NCBI GenBank assembly: GCA_944320955.1
Contig: CALUJL010000035.1
Span: forward strand, 1-64,000
Direction of reading: 5' to 3'
From: an uncultured Bacteroidaceae bacterium
GTDB lineage: Bacteria > Bacteroidota > Bacteroidia > Bacteroidales > Bacteroidaceae
Length of the DNA stretch: 64,000 bases
How positions within the stretch are numbered: the stretch's first letter is position 1; every line of letters begins with the position of its first letter. A model generated the notes under the pieces. The model did not search any database and was not told the origin of the DNA. It saw nothing but the letters and a program-made list of their open reading frames with translations. Made by a program: the position numbers and the translations under genes. This document shows, piece by piece, positions 1 through 9,280 of this stretch.

Positions 1-119
1 GCCGCCTGCCGGAGCTGGTAGAGCAGGCCCAAGCCCTCCTGTCCCAATTCCCCGCCGCAAGCGACGCCCTCCGCCACCGCCTGGAGGCGGCCCTTGCCCT
101 CCACCTCCCCGCCGCCTGA
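1..119 (+). CDS. C-terminal fragment of an unidentified protein
   Basis: Frame 3 is open from the window edge to a TGA at 117-119 and gives 38 residues ending LALHLPAA. It is rich in Leu, Ala and Glu (RLPELVEQAQALL), so probably an amphipathic helix at a protein C-terminus. Codon use is GC-rich, like the core of the window. The fragment is too short to assign a family. The 180 bp between its stop and the flippase gene show no clear TTTG/TAnnTTTG promoter, so it may be co-transcribed with the polysaccharide locus. Confidence 0.45.
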   Translation, partial: RLPELVEQAQALLSQFPAASDALRHRLEAALALHLPAA

Positions 120-299
120 GGCCGGACTGCGAAATTAACAAAGAACCTTTGGTTTTTCCCTACGTACATACAAAAATTTCCTCCCGTACGGACGGAAACA
201 TATACACGGAAGGAAATTTATTTCCGGTACAGGGAAAATTCCCGGATAGCATAGAAAGGCCCAAAACTGTACGGCCATATTGAAGATTTGGATATTTAA

Positions 300-1823
300 A
301 TGAATTCGAGTTCGCAGGATAACAAGCGCATAGCCAAAAATACCTTGCTGCTGTACTTCCGCATGATCCTGATCATGGCGGTGACACTTTACACCTCCCG
401 TGTCGTATTGGACACCTTGGGTGTAGAGGACTTCGGAATTTACAATATAGTAGGCGGGGTGGTGGTACTTTTCTCGTTCCTGAACAGCGCGATGGCTTCA
501 GCCACGCAGCGGTTCTTGAATTATGAATTGGGTCGCGGAGACATCCACGAAGTGCAACGCGTCTTCAGCATGAGCATGACCGCCCATCTGAGTATTGCCG
601 CGCTGGTTTTGTTGTTGGCGGAGACCATTGGCCTGTGGTTCGTCTGGAGTTACATCAAAGTCCCTCCCGGCCGGGAAACTGCGGCGATATGGTGTTACCA
701 GTTTTCCGTGCTGACTTCCTGCATCCAGATAGTCCGGATACCATACAATGCCTGCATCATCGCTTACGAGCGTATGTCTTTTTATGCGTACATCAGCATA
801 TTGGAAGTGGTGCTCCGCCTGCTGGTGGTTTTCCCGCTGCTTTTGGACGGGTTCGACCGCTTGGTACTTTATTCCCTGTTGATGTCGGTAGTGGCATTGC
901 TGGTGCTGTATCTGTACAAAACCGTTTGCAACCGCCGTTTCCCGGTCAGCCGTTACCGGTTCTTTTGGGATTCTTCCCTCTATAAGAGGCTGATGAGTTT
1001 CTCCGGATGGAGCCTGTTCGGCGGTGTGGCGAATGTCGGGGCGCAGCAAGGCCTTGGGATCGTCCTGAATATCTTCTTCGGTGTGGCGGTCAACGCCGCG
1101 ATGGGGATAGCCAATCAGGTAAGCCAGGCAGTATATAGCTTTGTGTCCAATTTCCAGACCGCCTTCAACCCGCAGATCATAAAGTCGTATGCGGCCGGCG
1201 ACCGGGCCCATTTCGAAAAACTTATGTTCTATGGTTCGAAATATTCCTACTTCCTGCTTTTCCTCCTTTCCTTGCCGGTCTTGTTGAATTGCGATTTCCT
1301 GTTGTCCGTCTGGTTGAAAGAAGTTCCTCCCCATGCGGCTGCATTTTCAGAATTGATCATCCTTTTTCTGTTGCTCGACGCCCTCTCGGCCCCTTTGTGG
1401 ATTGCCGTGCAGGCCATGGGGAACATACGGAATTACCAATTGATGATCAGCAGTATCATTTTGCTGAGCCTCCCCCTGGGTTATGTGGCGTTGAAACTGG
1501 GTATGCCGCCGGAGAGTGTCCTTGTGGTCCGCGTGGTAGTCAATGCGGGAGCCCTTGCGGCACGGATCGTCTACCTGTACCGCCGCATCTCTTTCCCGGC
1601 AGGGAGGTATTTGAAGGAGGTCGTCTTGTCCGTCTTGCTTGTGACGGCATGTTCCGTGCCGCTTCCGTTGTGGTTGGGCAGTATCGCGGGTTCTTGGAAC
1701 GGGCTGCTCCTGACGGGGTTTGCCTCCTTGCTGCTGGTGCCGGCAGCGATATATGTTTTTGGACTGAGGAGGGAGGAACGGAGTTATATCCTCCGTCTTG
1801 TGCATGAAAAAATAAAGCGATGA
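300..1823 (+). CDS. Wzx-type polysaccharide flippase (MATE/MOP family)
   Basis: A 507-residue polytopic membrane protein of the oligosaccharide flippase family, expected to move lipid-linked repeat units across the inner membrane. The N-terminus NTLLLYFRMI is followed by TSRVVLDTLGVEDFGIYNIV, a signature often seen in Bacteroidales Wzx proteins. Hydrophobic segments run throughout, in numbers consistent with the 12-14 helices of the family. The length is normal. The ATG at 300 is preceded by AT-rich sequence with no strong Shine-Dalgarno, as is usual in this phylum. It is the first clear gene of the polysaccharide locus, and its stop overlaps the start of the next gene (ATGA), which indicates an operon. 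Family confident; the substrate is unknown. Confidence 0.9.
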   Translation: MNSSSQDNKRIAKNTLLLYFRMILIMAVTLYTSRVVLDTLGVEDFGIYNIVGGVVVLFSFLNSAMASATQRFLNYELGRGDIHEVQRVFSMSMTAHLSIAALVLLLAETIGLWFVWSYIKVPPGRETAAIWCYQFSVLTSCIQIVRIPYNACIIAYERMSFYAYISILEVVLRLLVVFPLLLDGFDRLVLYSLLMSVVALLVLYLYKTVCNRRFPVSRYRFFWDSSLYKRLMSFSGWSLFGGVANVGAQQGLGIVLNIFFGVAVNAAMGIANQVSQAVYSFVSNFQTAFNPQIIKSYAAGDRAHFEKLMFYGSKYSYFLLFLLSLPVLLNCDFLLSVWLKEVPPHAAAFSELIILFLLLDALSAPLWIAVQAMGNIRNYQLMISSIILLSLPLGYVALKLGMPPESVLVVRVVVNAGALAARIVYLYRRISFPAGRYLKEVVLSVLLVTACSVPLPLWLGSIAGSWNGLLLTGFASLLLVPAAIYVFGLRREERSYILRLVHEKIKR

Positions 1824-3031
1824 AGAACATATCCACTGTCCACGATTGCTATGGATGCGGGGTCTGTGCCACGGTCTGTGCGCACAAGGCCATCAATATT
1901 GGCTTGAATAGTGAAGGTTTTTATGAGCCTTCTGTCCCAGATCTGTCCGCCTGTACGGACTGCGGGCTTTGCCGTGAGGTCTGTGCCTACTTGCACGATG
2001 AACTTTCGCAGCAGAATCCGGTCATAGGAAGCTATGCCGTTTGGAGCCGGGATTCACGGGTACGGCGCAAGTGTTCTTCGGGTGGCGTAGGGTTTGAGTT
2101 GGGCAAGTTGTTGCTTTCCAAGGGGTATAAAGTCTGCGGAGTACGATATAATGCGGAACTGTCCCGCGCCGAACATTATGTAGCCGCAACCAAAGAAGAA
2201 TTGGTGGCTTCTATCGGGAGCAAATACATACAGAGTTATACAGTGGACGGCTTCCGGGCTATTGACCGGAAACAGTGTTATTTGGTCACGGGTACTCCCT
2301 GCCAGATTGATTCCTTCCGCCGGTATGCCCGGAGATTCCGGATGGAGGACAGGTTTGTATTCATGGATTTCTTCTGTCATGGAGTCCCGTCCATGTGGTT
2401 GTGGAAGAAATACTTGCAAGAAGTGGAGAAGACGACCGGAAAAGTCTGTTACGCTTCTTGGCGCAACAAGACGACCGGTTGGCACGACAGCTGGTCGATG
2501 GGAATCGGGGGCGCGGAAGAAAAGGTAAATTGGCACGATTCTTACCACTTGTTAATAAGGGGAAAAAAAACCTCCTATGCATCCCGCTTCTCCCGTGGCG
2601 ATTCATTTTTCACGCTTTTCCTGAGCGATACCTGTTTGGGGCGGGCTTGTTATGAGCATTGCAAATATAAACTGGCCTGTTCGGCAGCTGATATACGTAT
2701 CGGTGACTTATGGGGATCGGCCTATGCGGAAGATGAAGATGGAGTCAGTGCCGTGCTGACTTTCACGCCAAAGGGCGAGGAATTGCTGAAGTCCTGCGAT
2801 TGCGAACGGGTGGCGCATCCGTTGGAAGTCGTGGTCGAAGGGCAGATGGAGAGCAGTCCCCGCAAACCTCCCATACGGGGACGGTTGCTTTCCCTGTTGC
2901 GGAATGAAAATGTGCCCATTGCCCAAGCCATAAGGGTCTATAAGCAATACCGGTATCTGAAACTGGCCTGCCAGGGCCTGCGCCACCCGGGCAAGATGGC
3001 GCGAAAAGTAATGTCAAAGTTGAAGAGATGA
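1820..3031 (+). CDS. FrhB-like (coenzyme F420 hydrogenase/dehydrogenase beta subunit family) Fe-S protein
   Basis: A 403-residue protein with two N-terminal 4Fe-4S ferredoxin motifs of C-x2-C-x2-C-x3-C type (Cys10/13/16/20 and Cys45/48/51/55), followed by an FrhB-like C-terminal region. Bacteroidales polysaccharide loci often carry this family beside a pyruvyl transferase-like gene. The family name does not imply F420 use here; a flavin-dependent reductive or oxidative step on a sugar or a pyruvyl donor is plausible but unproven. It overlaps the flippase by 4 nt and the next gene by 4 nt, so the three genes are translationally coupled. A second copy of the same two-gene unit lies at 8016-10429. 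Confidence 0.85.
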   Translation: MKNISTVHDCYGCGVCATVCAHKAINIGLNSEGFYEPSVPDLSACTDCGLCREVCAYLHDELSQQNPVIGSYAVWSRDSRVRRKCSSGGVGFELGKLLLSKGYKVCGVRYNAELSRAEHYVAATKEELVASIGSKYIQSYTVDGFRAIDRKQCYLVTGTPCQIDSFRRYARRFRMEDRFVFMDFFCHGVPSMWLWKKYLQEVEKTTGKVCYASWRNKTTGWHDSWSMGIGGAEEKVNWHDSYHLLIRGKKTSYASRFSRGDSFFTLFLSDTCLGRACYEHCKYKLACSAADIRIGDLWGSAYAEDEDGVSAVLTFTPKGEELLKSCDCERVAHPLEVVVEGQMESSPRKPPIRGRLLSLLRNENVPIAQAIRVYKQYRYLKLACQGLRHPGKMARKVMSKLKR

Positions 3032-4137
3032 CAAACGCTAAGAAAACCGTCGGCATCCTCTCCATGCAGCGGGTGCCGAACTATGGGTCGTTTCTGCAGG
3101 CTTATGGGCTGAAGCGGCTTTTGCTGGAGTGCGGGGCCGGGGAGGTGCATTTCATCGATATCGAGCAGGGGCGCGTGTTGCCCGGCTATGCTGTCCGAAG
3201 GAGTCCGCTGCAGAAAATCCGGCATATCGCGGGGGCATTGCTGGATGGGAGTTTCCTGTTCCGGTTGCGCAGCCGCAGGTTTTATGCCGAAATGCTGTCC
3301 CGCATTACGTCGAGTTTCCCATTGCTGGGGCTGGACGGGCCTTGTCCGGAGCATTACGACTTGGCTGTCATCGGGAGCGACGAGGTTTTCAATTGTTGCC
3401 AGGCTTGTACGTGGGGTTATACGCCGCAGTTGTTCGGACGGATACCTCGGGCGGACCGGGTAATCTCGTATGCGGCTTCTTTCGGGCATACTACTTATGA
3501 AGAGATTTGTGCCCAAGGTATTGGCGAGGAGATCGGGGCGACGTTGAAGACGATGAAAGCCCTTTCGGTGCGCGATGCCAATTCGTATGCCATCGTGGAG
3601 CGTCTTACAGGGGTTACCCCGGAGGTACATTTGGATCCGGTGCTTGTCTATGGTTATTCGGCGGAAATCGAGTCTTTCCTATTGCCTTGTGAGGAGGCTT
3701 ATATGGTAGTATATACGTATGCCGGGCGGATTAAGTCGAAAGAGGAAATCCGCAGGATTACGGCTTTTGCCCGCAGCAGGGGGCTGAAGTTGTATTCCAT
3801 TTATTCCGCTTATCCGTGGTGTGACAAGGCCATAGCGCCCGCTACGCCTTTCGAAGTGTTGGCTTGGTTCAAGGGAGCCCGATATGTAGTGACGGATACG
3901 TTCCATGGGACGATCTTTTCGGTGATTACCCATCGGCCGTTTTGTTCCCTTGTCCGGGAGAACAACCGGCAGAAGATGTCTTCTTTATTGCAGTCCTTGG
4001 GCTTGGAAAGCCGTGGGGGGGCCGATATAGGGCATATACTCGATAGCCCGGTTGATTATGATGCTGTGGAAGAAATATTGGATAAAGAGAGAAAGCGGGC
4101 GCGTGCCTATTTGAAGGCGAATTTGGAGAAAATTTGA
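3028..4137 (+). CDS. Polysaccharide pyruvyl transferase family protein (first copy)
   Basis: A 369-residue protein with the family's N-terminal pattern (TVGILSMQRVPNYGSFLQAY), a central IGSDEVFN motif and a late TDTFHGTIFS motif, as in CsaB/WcaK-like enzymes. Known members add ketal pyruvate to cell-wall or capsule sugars from phosphoenolpyruvate; Bacteroidales members beside FrhB-like proteins are uncharacterised, so the donor is uncertain. It starts 4 nt inside the FrhB-like gene and its stop lies just before the GT25 start, so it is within the operon. Length is normal. Confidence 0.85.
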   Translation: MTNAKKTVGILSMQRVPNYGSFLQAYGLKRLLLECGAGEVHFIDIEQGRVLPGYAVRRSPLQKIRHIAGALLDGSFLFRLRSRRFYAEMLSRITSSFPLLGLDGPCPEHYDLAVIGSDEVFNCCQACTWGYTPQLFGRIPRADRVISYAASFGHTTYEEICAQGIGEEIGATLKTMKALSVRDANSYAIVERLTGVTPEVHLDPVLVYGYSAEIESFLLPCEEAYMVVYTYAGRIKSKEEIRRITAFARSRGLKLYSIYSAYPWCDKAIAPATPFEVLAWFKGARYVVTDTFHGTIFSVITHRPFCSLVRENNRQKMSSLLQSLGLESRGGADIGHILDSPVDYDAVEEILDKERKRARAYLKANLEKI

Positions 4138-4142
4138 TAAGG

Positions 4143-4886
4143 ATGAAGACATACATAGTCAATCTGGAGCAGTCCGTGGATCGGCGGGCTGCGATGGAGA
4201 AGCAGTTGGCGCGGTTTCCGGAGCTGGAAGCGGAGTTCGTGCCTGCCGTGGACGGGCGCAAGATGAGTGAGGAGGAAGTCCTCGGGGCTTTCGACCGGGA
4301 GCGGGCCAAGGCTTACTATGGGCGCGACCTGACGCGGGGCGAGATAGGCTGCACGCTGAGCCATGTGCGTTGCTACAACCGGATAGCGGCGGCGGAGGAC
4401 GGCGCCGCCTTGATTTTGGAGGACGATGCGGACTTGGGCACGCGGCTTCCCGACTTTGCCCCGCTGGAAGCCCTCTTGTCCGGGACACGGCGGCCGACAA
4501 TTGTACTGCTCTCCGGGCATTATTGGTATTGGCCGGGCTTCCGCCGGGGGCTGAAGCGCGTGTTTTGCGCGTACTATACGCATTCTTACCTTATCAACCG
4601 CCCGGCAGCCCGGCTGTTGGCGGAGCGCTTTTCCCGTCCGTTCCATTTGGCAGACAATTGGATCCATGTCCGCCGCCAAGGCGTCCGGGTGTTAGCCGTC
4701 CGTCCCCATTGGATAAACCAGATATCCACCGAGGCGACGAGCACGGTATTAGACGATGCTTTGCGGGATTCTGCTTCCCGGACTTTTATTCGCGCGAATC
4801 TTTCGCTTGGACATTTGTTCCGTAGCTATGGAAACAAGGTGATAGAGAAGGCTCTGTTTGCTTTTGGCTGTTATGAACAAGATTAA
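4143..4886 (+). CDS. Glycosyltransferase family 25 protein
   Basis: A 247-residue protein opening MKTYIVNLEQSVDRRAAMEK, the typical GT25 (LgtB/LpsA-like) start, with an LILEDDAD metal-binding motif near residue 100 and the SHVRCY segment before it. GT25 enzymes transfer galactose or related sugars onto LPS or capsule acceptors. An upstream in-frame TTG at 4134 overlaps the previous stop, but the ATG at 4143 matches the conserved N-terminus and was chosen. It is codirectional with the flippase and pyruvyl transferase genes. The substrate cannot be read from sequence. Confidence 0.87.
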   Translation: MKTYIVNLEQSVDRRAAMEKQLARFPELEAEFVPAVDGRKMSEEEVLGAFDRERAKAYYGRDLTRGEIGCTLSHVRCYNRIAAAEDGAALILEDDADLGTRLPDFAPLEALLSGTRRPTIVLLSGHYWYWPGFRRGLKRVFCAYYTHSYLINRPAARLLAERFSRPFHLADNWIHVRRQGVRVLAVRPHWINQISTEATSTVLDDALRDSASRTFIRANLSLGHLFRSYGNKVIEKALFAFGCYEQD

Positions 4887-4908
4887 CGTATTTGAAAATA
4901 GGTAGTAA

Positions 4909-6060
4909 ATGCTATTAGCATATGTAGTTTATATTGGGTTGATGTCCGCGATGGTATGGTGTACCGGTCGTTGGGTCTATTTGCGTAATCGTATGTCTTC
5001 TTTTTCTTTTTGGAATGTGAGAATAGTTTTCCCTATAGTCCTTTTCTCTATTGTGATAGGCTTGCGATACGAGGTTGGAATAGATTATAGTAATTATTAT
5101 TATAGTTATTTGTTACAACCCTCCTCAGGGATGCCATGGGGAGGTATATTTGAGCCTGGTTTTGTCTTGTTGAATCGGTTACTAAAGCATTTTCATTTGC
5201 CTGTTTATGCTCTATTTATTTCTGTAGCTTTTATCCAGATAGTATTGTTTTATAAGGCTTTTGAGAAGAAACCTTATTTATTGTCTTTTGCTGTTCTAAT
5301 TCTTTTCCTGACAGGGCAGGTGTTTGGTATGATGAATATATTGCGGCATTTCATAGCCGCAATGATTGTGTTGATGGGAGTGGATTTTGCTTCTAAACGG
5401 AGTTCTTTATGGAAGTTTTTGCTTTGTGTCATCTGTGCTACTCTATTTCATTATTCTGCTTTGATAGCACTTCCTATTGCTTTTTTATGTGTGTTCCCAC
5501 GTCCTATGTTTTTAGAAAAGCGATGGGTTTTGCTTGTAATATTCTTGGTTGTTGTCTTGTTTCAGGAAATACTACTATCTACTGCTTTAGAAAAGATGAT
5601 TTCTTTTTTGGGGGATTTAAATCTTTCTCGGGCAGAATCTTTAGGGTTTAACACAAATAAGCTGTCGTATGCTGTCGGAGAGTTTGTCTTGAATGAAGGG
5701 ACAGGGTATGGCCGGTTAATGAATTACGGAATTGTTTTATGCCTTATTTTAGTGAGTGGACGGTTGTATAAGGAGTTTGGAATGGATTATCTGAATTATT
5801 TCCGTATATATTATGTCGGTCAACTTTTCTTGGTAATAGCGGGGGGCGATATGAATTTGCGTCGTGTGGCTATGTTTTATAGTTTGTCCGGAGTTGTGGT
5901 AATGTCTTATTTCTTTTATTATGTGTATTCACATTGGAAGAGGTTGCCGCAAACGTATAAACTCTTTGGGGTGTTGCTGTTTGGTTATCAAAGTATGTTG
6001 TTCTTATATAAGATTTACGCAGGCGAAAGTGCTTGTGCTCCTTATAAATTTGTAATATAA
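4909..6060 (+). CDS. EpsG-family (Wzy-like) polysaccharide polymerase
   Basis: A 383-residue integral membrane protein with roughly ten hydrophobic segments and the EpsG-family signature GLRYEVGIDYSNYYY after the second segment. This family polymerises repeat units at the periplasmic face and is the likely Wzy partner of the Wzx flippase at 300. Its base composition is clearly lower in GC than the flanking genes (one line at 5641 counts 25 of 60 G+C by hand), as often found for horizontally replaced polymerase genes. It is 22 nt downstream of the GT25 gene and 17 nt upstream of the next gene. Confidence 0.85.
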   Translation: MLLAYVVYIGLMSAMVWCTGRWVYLRNRMSSFSFWNVRIVFPIVLFSIVIGLRYEVGIDYSNYYYSYLLQPSSGMPWGGIFEPGFVLLNRLLKHFHLPVYALFISVAFIQIVLFYKAFEKKPYLLSFAVLILFLTGQVFGMMNILRHFIAAMIVLMGVDFASKRSSLWKFLLCVICATLFHYSALIALPIAFLCVFPRPMFLEKRWVLLVIFLVVVLFQEILLSTALEKMISFLGDLNLSRAESLGFNTNKLSYAVGEFVLNEGTGYGRLMNYGIVLCLILVSGRLYKEFGMDYLNYFRIYYVGQLFLVIAGGDMNLRRVAMFYSLSGVVVMSYFFYYVYSHWKRLPQTYKLFGVLLFGYQSMLFLYKIYAGESACAPYKFVI

Positions 6061-6077
6061 ATATTTCAGAATCAGCA

Positions 6078-7046
6078 ATGAATAATAGTATAACTCGTCT
6101 ATCTCGTTTCCTAAAGCGGAATCTTCAAACTGTTTCCCTGTTGGGCTGGGGGCATTTCTTCTTGGGCTTTGCTGTGCGCTTTGCCTATGTTTTGGGAATG
6201 AAACGGTGTTCGAAGGTTCTTTTTGCTCGTTATTCTGATCAAGTAAAAGCGTATGTGGAGAGAACTTTGCATGGGTTAATCATTGAAACACAGCGCGAAG
6301 AATTGCAGACTTTTCCAGAAAACGAGCAAAAAATATGGGTATGTTGGCTTCAAGGCTTAGAGAAAGCGCCTGATATAGTGAAGAAATGCGTGGACTCTTT
6401 GAGAAGACATTCGAATGGACGGCAAGTTGTTTGCGTAACATTGGAGAATTATAGCAAATATGTTTCGTTTCCTGATTACATTGAGGAGAAGTTTTCGAAA
6501 GGGATTATCACGTACACACATTTTAGCGACCTATTGCGGGCAGCCTTGCTGTACCAACAGGGAGGTTTATGGGTTGATGCCACAATATTGTGTATAAGAG
6601 ATATTCCTGATTGTTGGTTTGAGAGTGATTTCTATTCCATAAAGAAGCAGGATGAAGGCTTGAATGTTTCAGAATCACTTTGGTGTTGTTATTTTATGTC
6701 AGGTAAGCGTGGAAATATGTTGCACAAGTTCCTTTTTAAGGGATTCATGGAATACCTAAAATATGAGTCGATTTGGTTAGATTATTTGCTATTAGATAAT
6801 ATTGTTCGGGTGGGATATGATTGTATTCCATCAATAAAAGAATGTGTGGATAAAGTACCATATAATAATAAATATGTGGAATTTTTCCTGCGTTATGGAG
6901 AGAGGGAAATGCTTCCAAATAGGTATAAAGCGATTGTATCTGATACCTCTTTCTTTAAATTGACATATAAAAAGCAAATGGGTATGAAGCCTGGCTCTTA
7001 TTCTGCTCATTTATTGTCCGAATTGCAGAAGTCTATTGATAAATAG
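6078..7046 (+). CDS. Capsular polysaccharide synthesis protein, GT32-like glycosyltransferase
   Basis: A 322-residue protein matching the Caps_synth/GT32-like pattern: KIWVCWLQGLEKAPDIVKKC near residue 85, then FSDLLRAALLYQQGGLWVDA with the D-x-(D/T) nucleotide-sugar motif near 170. Such enzymes transfer hexoses from nucleotide sugars in the cytoplasm. It shares the AT-rich composition of the preceding polymerase, so the two probably entered the locus together. It ends 11 nt before a GC-rich GT2 gene. Confidence 0.82.
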   Translation: MNNSITRLSRFLKRNLQTVSLLGWGHFFLGFAVRFAYVLGMKRCSKVLFARYSDQVKAYVERTLHGLIIETQREELQTFPENEQKIWVCWLQGLEKAPDIVKKCVDSLRRHSNGRQVVCVTLENYSKYVSFPDYIEEKFSKGIITYTHFSDLLRAALLYQQGGLWVDATILCIRDIPDCWFESDFYSIKKQDEGLNVSESLWCCYFMSGKRGNMLHKFLFKGFMEYLKYESIWLDYLLLDNIVRVGYDCIPSIKECVDKVPYNNKYVEFFLRYGEREMLPNRYKAIVSDTSFFKLTYKKQMGMKPGSYSAHLLSELQKSIDK

Positions 7047-7057
7047 GCCGTTTCCTC

Positions 7058-8002
7058 ATGAAACTTTCCATTATTATTCCATGTTATAATGTAGCCCCTT
7101 ATGTGGAGCGGGCGGTGCGGTCGGTGCAGGAACAGGCGTTCGGGGATTGGGAATTGATTCTGGTAGACGATGGTTCTGCGGACGGGACTTTGCCGGTTTT
7201 GCGGCGGTTGGAGGCTTCGGATGGGCGGATTCGGGTCATCGCGCAGGAGAATAGCGGAGTTTCCGCCGCGCGCAATGCCGGGTTGCGGGCGGCACGGGGG
7301 GAATATGTCCACTTCGTAGATGCGGATGACTATCTGTCTTCTTATGGCAATGTGGAGCGTTGGGAGAATTGTGACGTGGCAGTGTACGGTTTCTCAATGC
7401 ACACGGGTAAAAAGGTGCAGACGTTTCTCCCGCCCCGGGGCGGTTCTTCTCTTCTGGTTCGTTATCTGAAAGGCCGGCGGCTGCACTTGGGCGGTTTTAT
7501 TTTCCGCAGGGCTTTTTTGGAACAAAACGATATATGTTTCGACGAACAGACTTATTATTCCGAGGATAAGGAGATGATGATCAAGGCCTTGTTTTGTGCC
7601 CGTAGAATACGGCCCATTCAAAATGCCTTGTACCAGTATATCCGGCGTGAGGGCTCGGCAATGGGGACGGGCAGGTTTGCAGTCAAGCGTTTGACTTCGC
7701 TGTATGCAATGGATCGTGTAGAACATTTCGTCTGGAAGCGGGTCGGTAAGAATGGGATTTGGCAGGCTGTACGCTTAAATCAAGGGGTCTCTTTGTTGAT
7801 TATATACCGGCTTTTTCTGAAATCTGTAGTGGCAGGGGATCAATACGATGAGGTCAAGACATTATTGAAGCAGAATATGGCCGAAATCATGTCGACAGGA
7901 TATCTTTTGGGTGGAGGACGTTATTCTCTGTTGTTCAACAGCTTTCGGTTTCTCTATCGGCTTAACCCGACCTTGTTGGAGCGGGTCTTGATAAGGTTAT
8001 AA
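7058..8002 (+). CDS. Glycosyltransferase family 2 protein
   Basis: A 314-residue GT-A enzyme. The N-terminus MKLSIIIPCYNVAPYVERAV, the ILVDDGSADGT segment near residue 35 and the VHFVDADDY metal-binding motif near 90 define GT2. The C-terminal part (YYSEDKEMMIKAL, then a hydrophobic stretch) is typical of Bacteroidales capsule GT2 enzymes and contains the likely catalytic ED. Composition is GC-rich in the first 400 bp and more AT-rich after that, so it may be a mosaic. It is part of the same + strand transcription unit. Confidence 0.9.
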   Translation: MKLSIIIPCYNVAPYVERAVRSVQEQAFGDWELILVDDGSADGTLPVLRRLEASDGRIRVIAQENSGVSAARNAGLRAARGEYVHFVDADDYLSSYGNVERWENCDVAVYGFSMHTGKKVQTFLPPRGGSSLLVRYLKGRRLHLGGFIFRRAFLEQNDICFDEQTYYSEDKEMMIKALFCARRIRPIQNALYQYIRREGSAMGTGRFAVKRLTSLYAMDRVEHFVWKRVGKNGIWQAVRLNQGVSLLIIYRLFLKSVVAGDQYDEVKTLLKQNMAEIMSTGYLLGGGRYSLLFNSFRFLYRLNPTLLERVLIRL

Positions 8003-8015
8003 TATTTTCCTATTC

Positions 8016-9269
8016 ATGCGCAGTTCTTCGATAATTACGCCACATGCGGATTGCACGGGGTGCATGGCTTGTGTGAATGCTTGTCCCCGGGATGCGATAA
8101 GCGTGTGTGAGGACGCGTGCGGGTATGAGTACCCTGAGATCGATTTGTCCCGCTGTGTGGACTGCGGCCTCTGCGAACGTGTCTGCCCTGTCCATCATCC
8201 GGCAGGGCTCCACGAGGCTCCCTGCGCGTATGCGGCGGCCAGCCTCGACGGCGGGGAGAGGGCAAGCTGCTCGTCGGGCGGCATGGCCACTGTGGCCGGG
8301 CGGTACATCTTGGAACAAGGCGGCGTGGTGTACGGCTGCGCGCAACTGTCGTACCGCGAGATCCGGCATGTGCGGGTGGACAGCCCGTCCGGCCTCGGGC
8401 AGTTGAAAGGCAGCAAATATGTGCAGAGCGAAATCGGGTTGGTGTACCGTTCGGTGAAGAAAGACTTGGAAGAAGGCCGTCCCGTGCTCTTTAGCGGCAC
8501 ACCCTGCCAAGTGGCCGGGCTGAAGGGCTACCTGCGCAAGGACTATCTGCACCTGTATACCCTCGACTTGGTCTGCCACGGCGTGCCTCCCCGGCGGATG
8601 CTCCGTGAGGATGTGGAGTCGTACCCTGCAACCGGATTTCCGGCGGACGGGCGGGCGGACACGTCCGTCCAGTTCCGCTGGAAAACCCAGTACGGGATCC
8701 AGTACGGGATCCAGTTCGGTGTCCGGTTCGGGGACAGGTTCGGCGCAAACGGTGCGCCCTCTTCCGGGGGAAAGCGTGTCCGCCTGCCCCACGATCCTTA
8801 TATCCTGGCTTTTTCCACGGGCCTGTCGTTCCGGGAGAATTGCCACCATTGCCCTTACAGCCGCCTGCCCCGCGTGGGCGACCTGACGGTAGGCGACTTC
8901 TGGGGGCTGGGGGCGCATGAGGCCACGCATTTCCGCATCCGCGAAGGAGTCTCGCTGGTTCTGGCCAATACGCCCCGGGGTGCTGCGCTGTGGGAACAGT
9001 TGCGTTCCCGGCTCGACGTGGAGGAGCGTACGGTGGCGGAAGCCGCCGCAGGCAACTGGAATTTGCGCCGCCCCTCGCCCCGCCCGTCGGGAAAGGACCG
9101 TTTCCTTTCGGAATACGCCCGGGGTGCAGGCTTGGCCCGTGCCTGCCGTGCGGGTGTCCCCCGCCTGCAGTACCTGCGCATCGACTTGATGGAGCGGCTG
9201 AAGCAGTTCCGTCCCTTGGTCTCTTCTTTCAAGCGGCTTCGCCTGCTTGTCAACCGCATCAGAAAATAA
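8016..9269 (+). CDS. FrhB-like Fe-S protein (second copy)
   Basis: A 417-residue paralogue of the protein at 1820. Two 4Fe-4S motifs (Cys13/16/19/23 and Cys47/50/53/57) are followed by the FrhB-like region with CSSGG, SGTPCQVAG and LVCHGVPP, all also present in the first copy. It differs by an extra low-complexity stretch near residues 225-245, encoded by a 12-nt tandem repeat (listed separately). It is followed 11 nt later by a second pyruvyl transferase-like gene, recreating the pair at 1820-4137. It is strongly GC-rich, unlike the polymerase block just upstream. The role is inferred only from family and context. Confidence 0.85.
   Translation: MRSSSIITPHADCTGCMACVNACPRDAISVCEDACGYEYPEIDLSRCVDCGLCERVCPVHHPAGLHEAPCAYAAASLDGGERASCSSGGMATVAGRYILEQGGVVYGCAQLSYREIRHVRVDSPSGLGQLKGSKYVQSEIGLVYRSVKKDLEEGRPVLFSGTPCQVAGLKGYLRKDYLHLYTLDLVCHGVPPRRMLREDVESYPATGFPADGRADTSVQFRWKTQYGIQYGIQFGVRFGDRFGANGAPSSGGKRVRLPHDPYILAFSTGLSFRENCHHCPYSRLPRVGDLTVGDFWGLGAHEATHFRIREGVSLVLANTPRGAALWEQLRSRLDVEERTVAEAAAGNWNLRRPSPRPSGKDRFLSEYARGAGLARACRAGVPRLQYLRIDLMERLKQFRPLVSSFKRLRLLVNRIRK
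8688..8747 (+). repeat. In-frame 12-nt tandem repeat, five copies
   Basis: Five consecutive 12-nt units (CAGTACGGGATC twice, exact, then three diverged copies) lie inside the second FrhB-like gene and encode QYGI-QYGI-QFGV-RFGD-RFGA. The unit is a multiple of three, so gain or loss of copies would not break the frame. The first FrhB-like copy has no equivalent segment. Confidence 0.85.
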
Positions 9270-9280
9270 GTTTCTTGTTT

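Noticed and set aside
8990-9280. N-terminal extension of the second pyruvyl transferase-like protein
   Set aside because: The extension overlaps the FrhB-like gene in another frame; the family N-terminus begins at the ATG at 9281.
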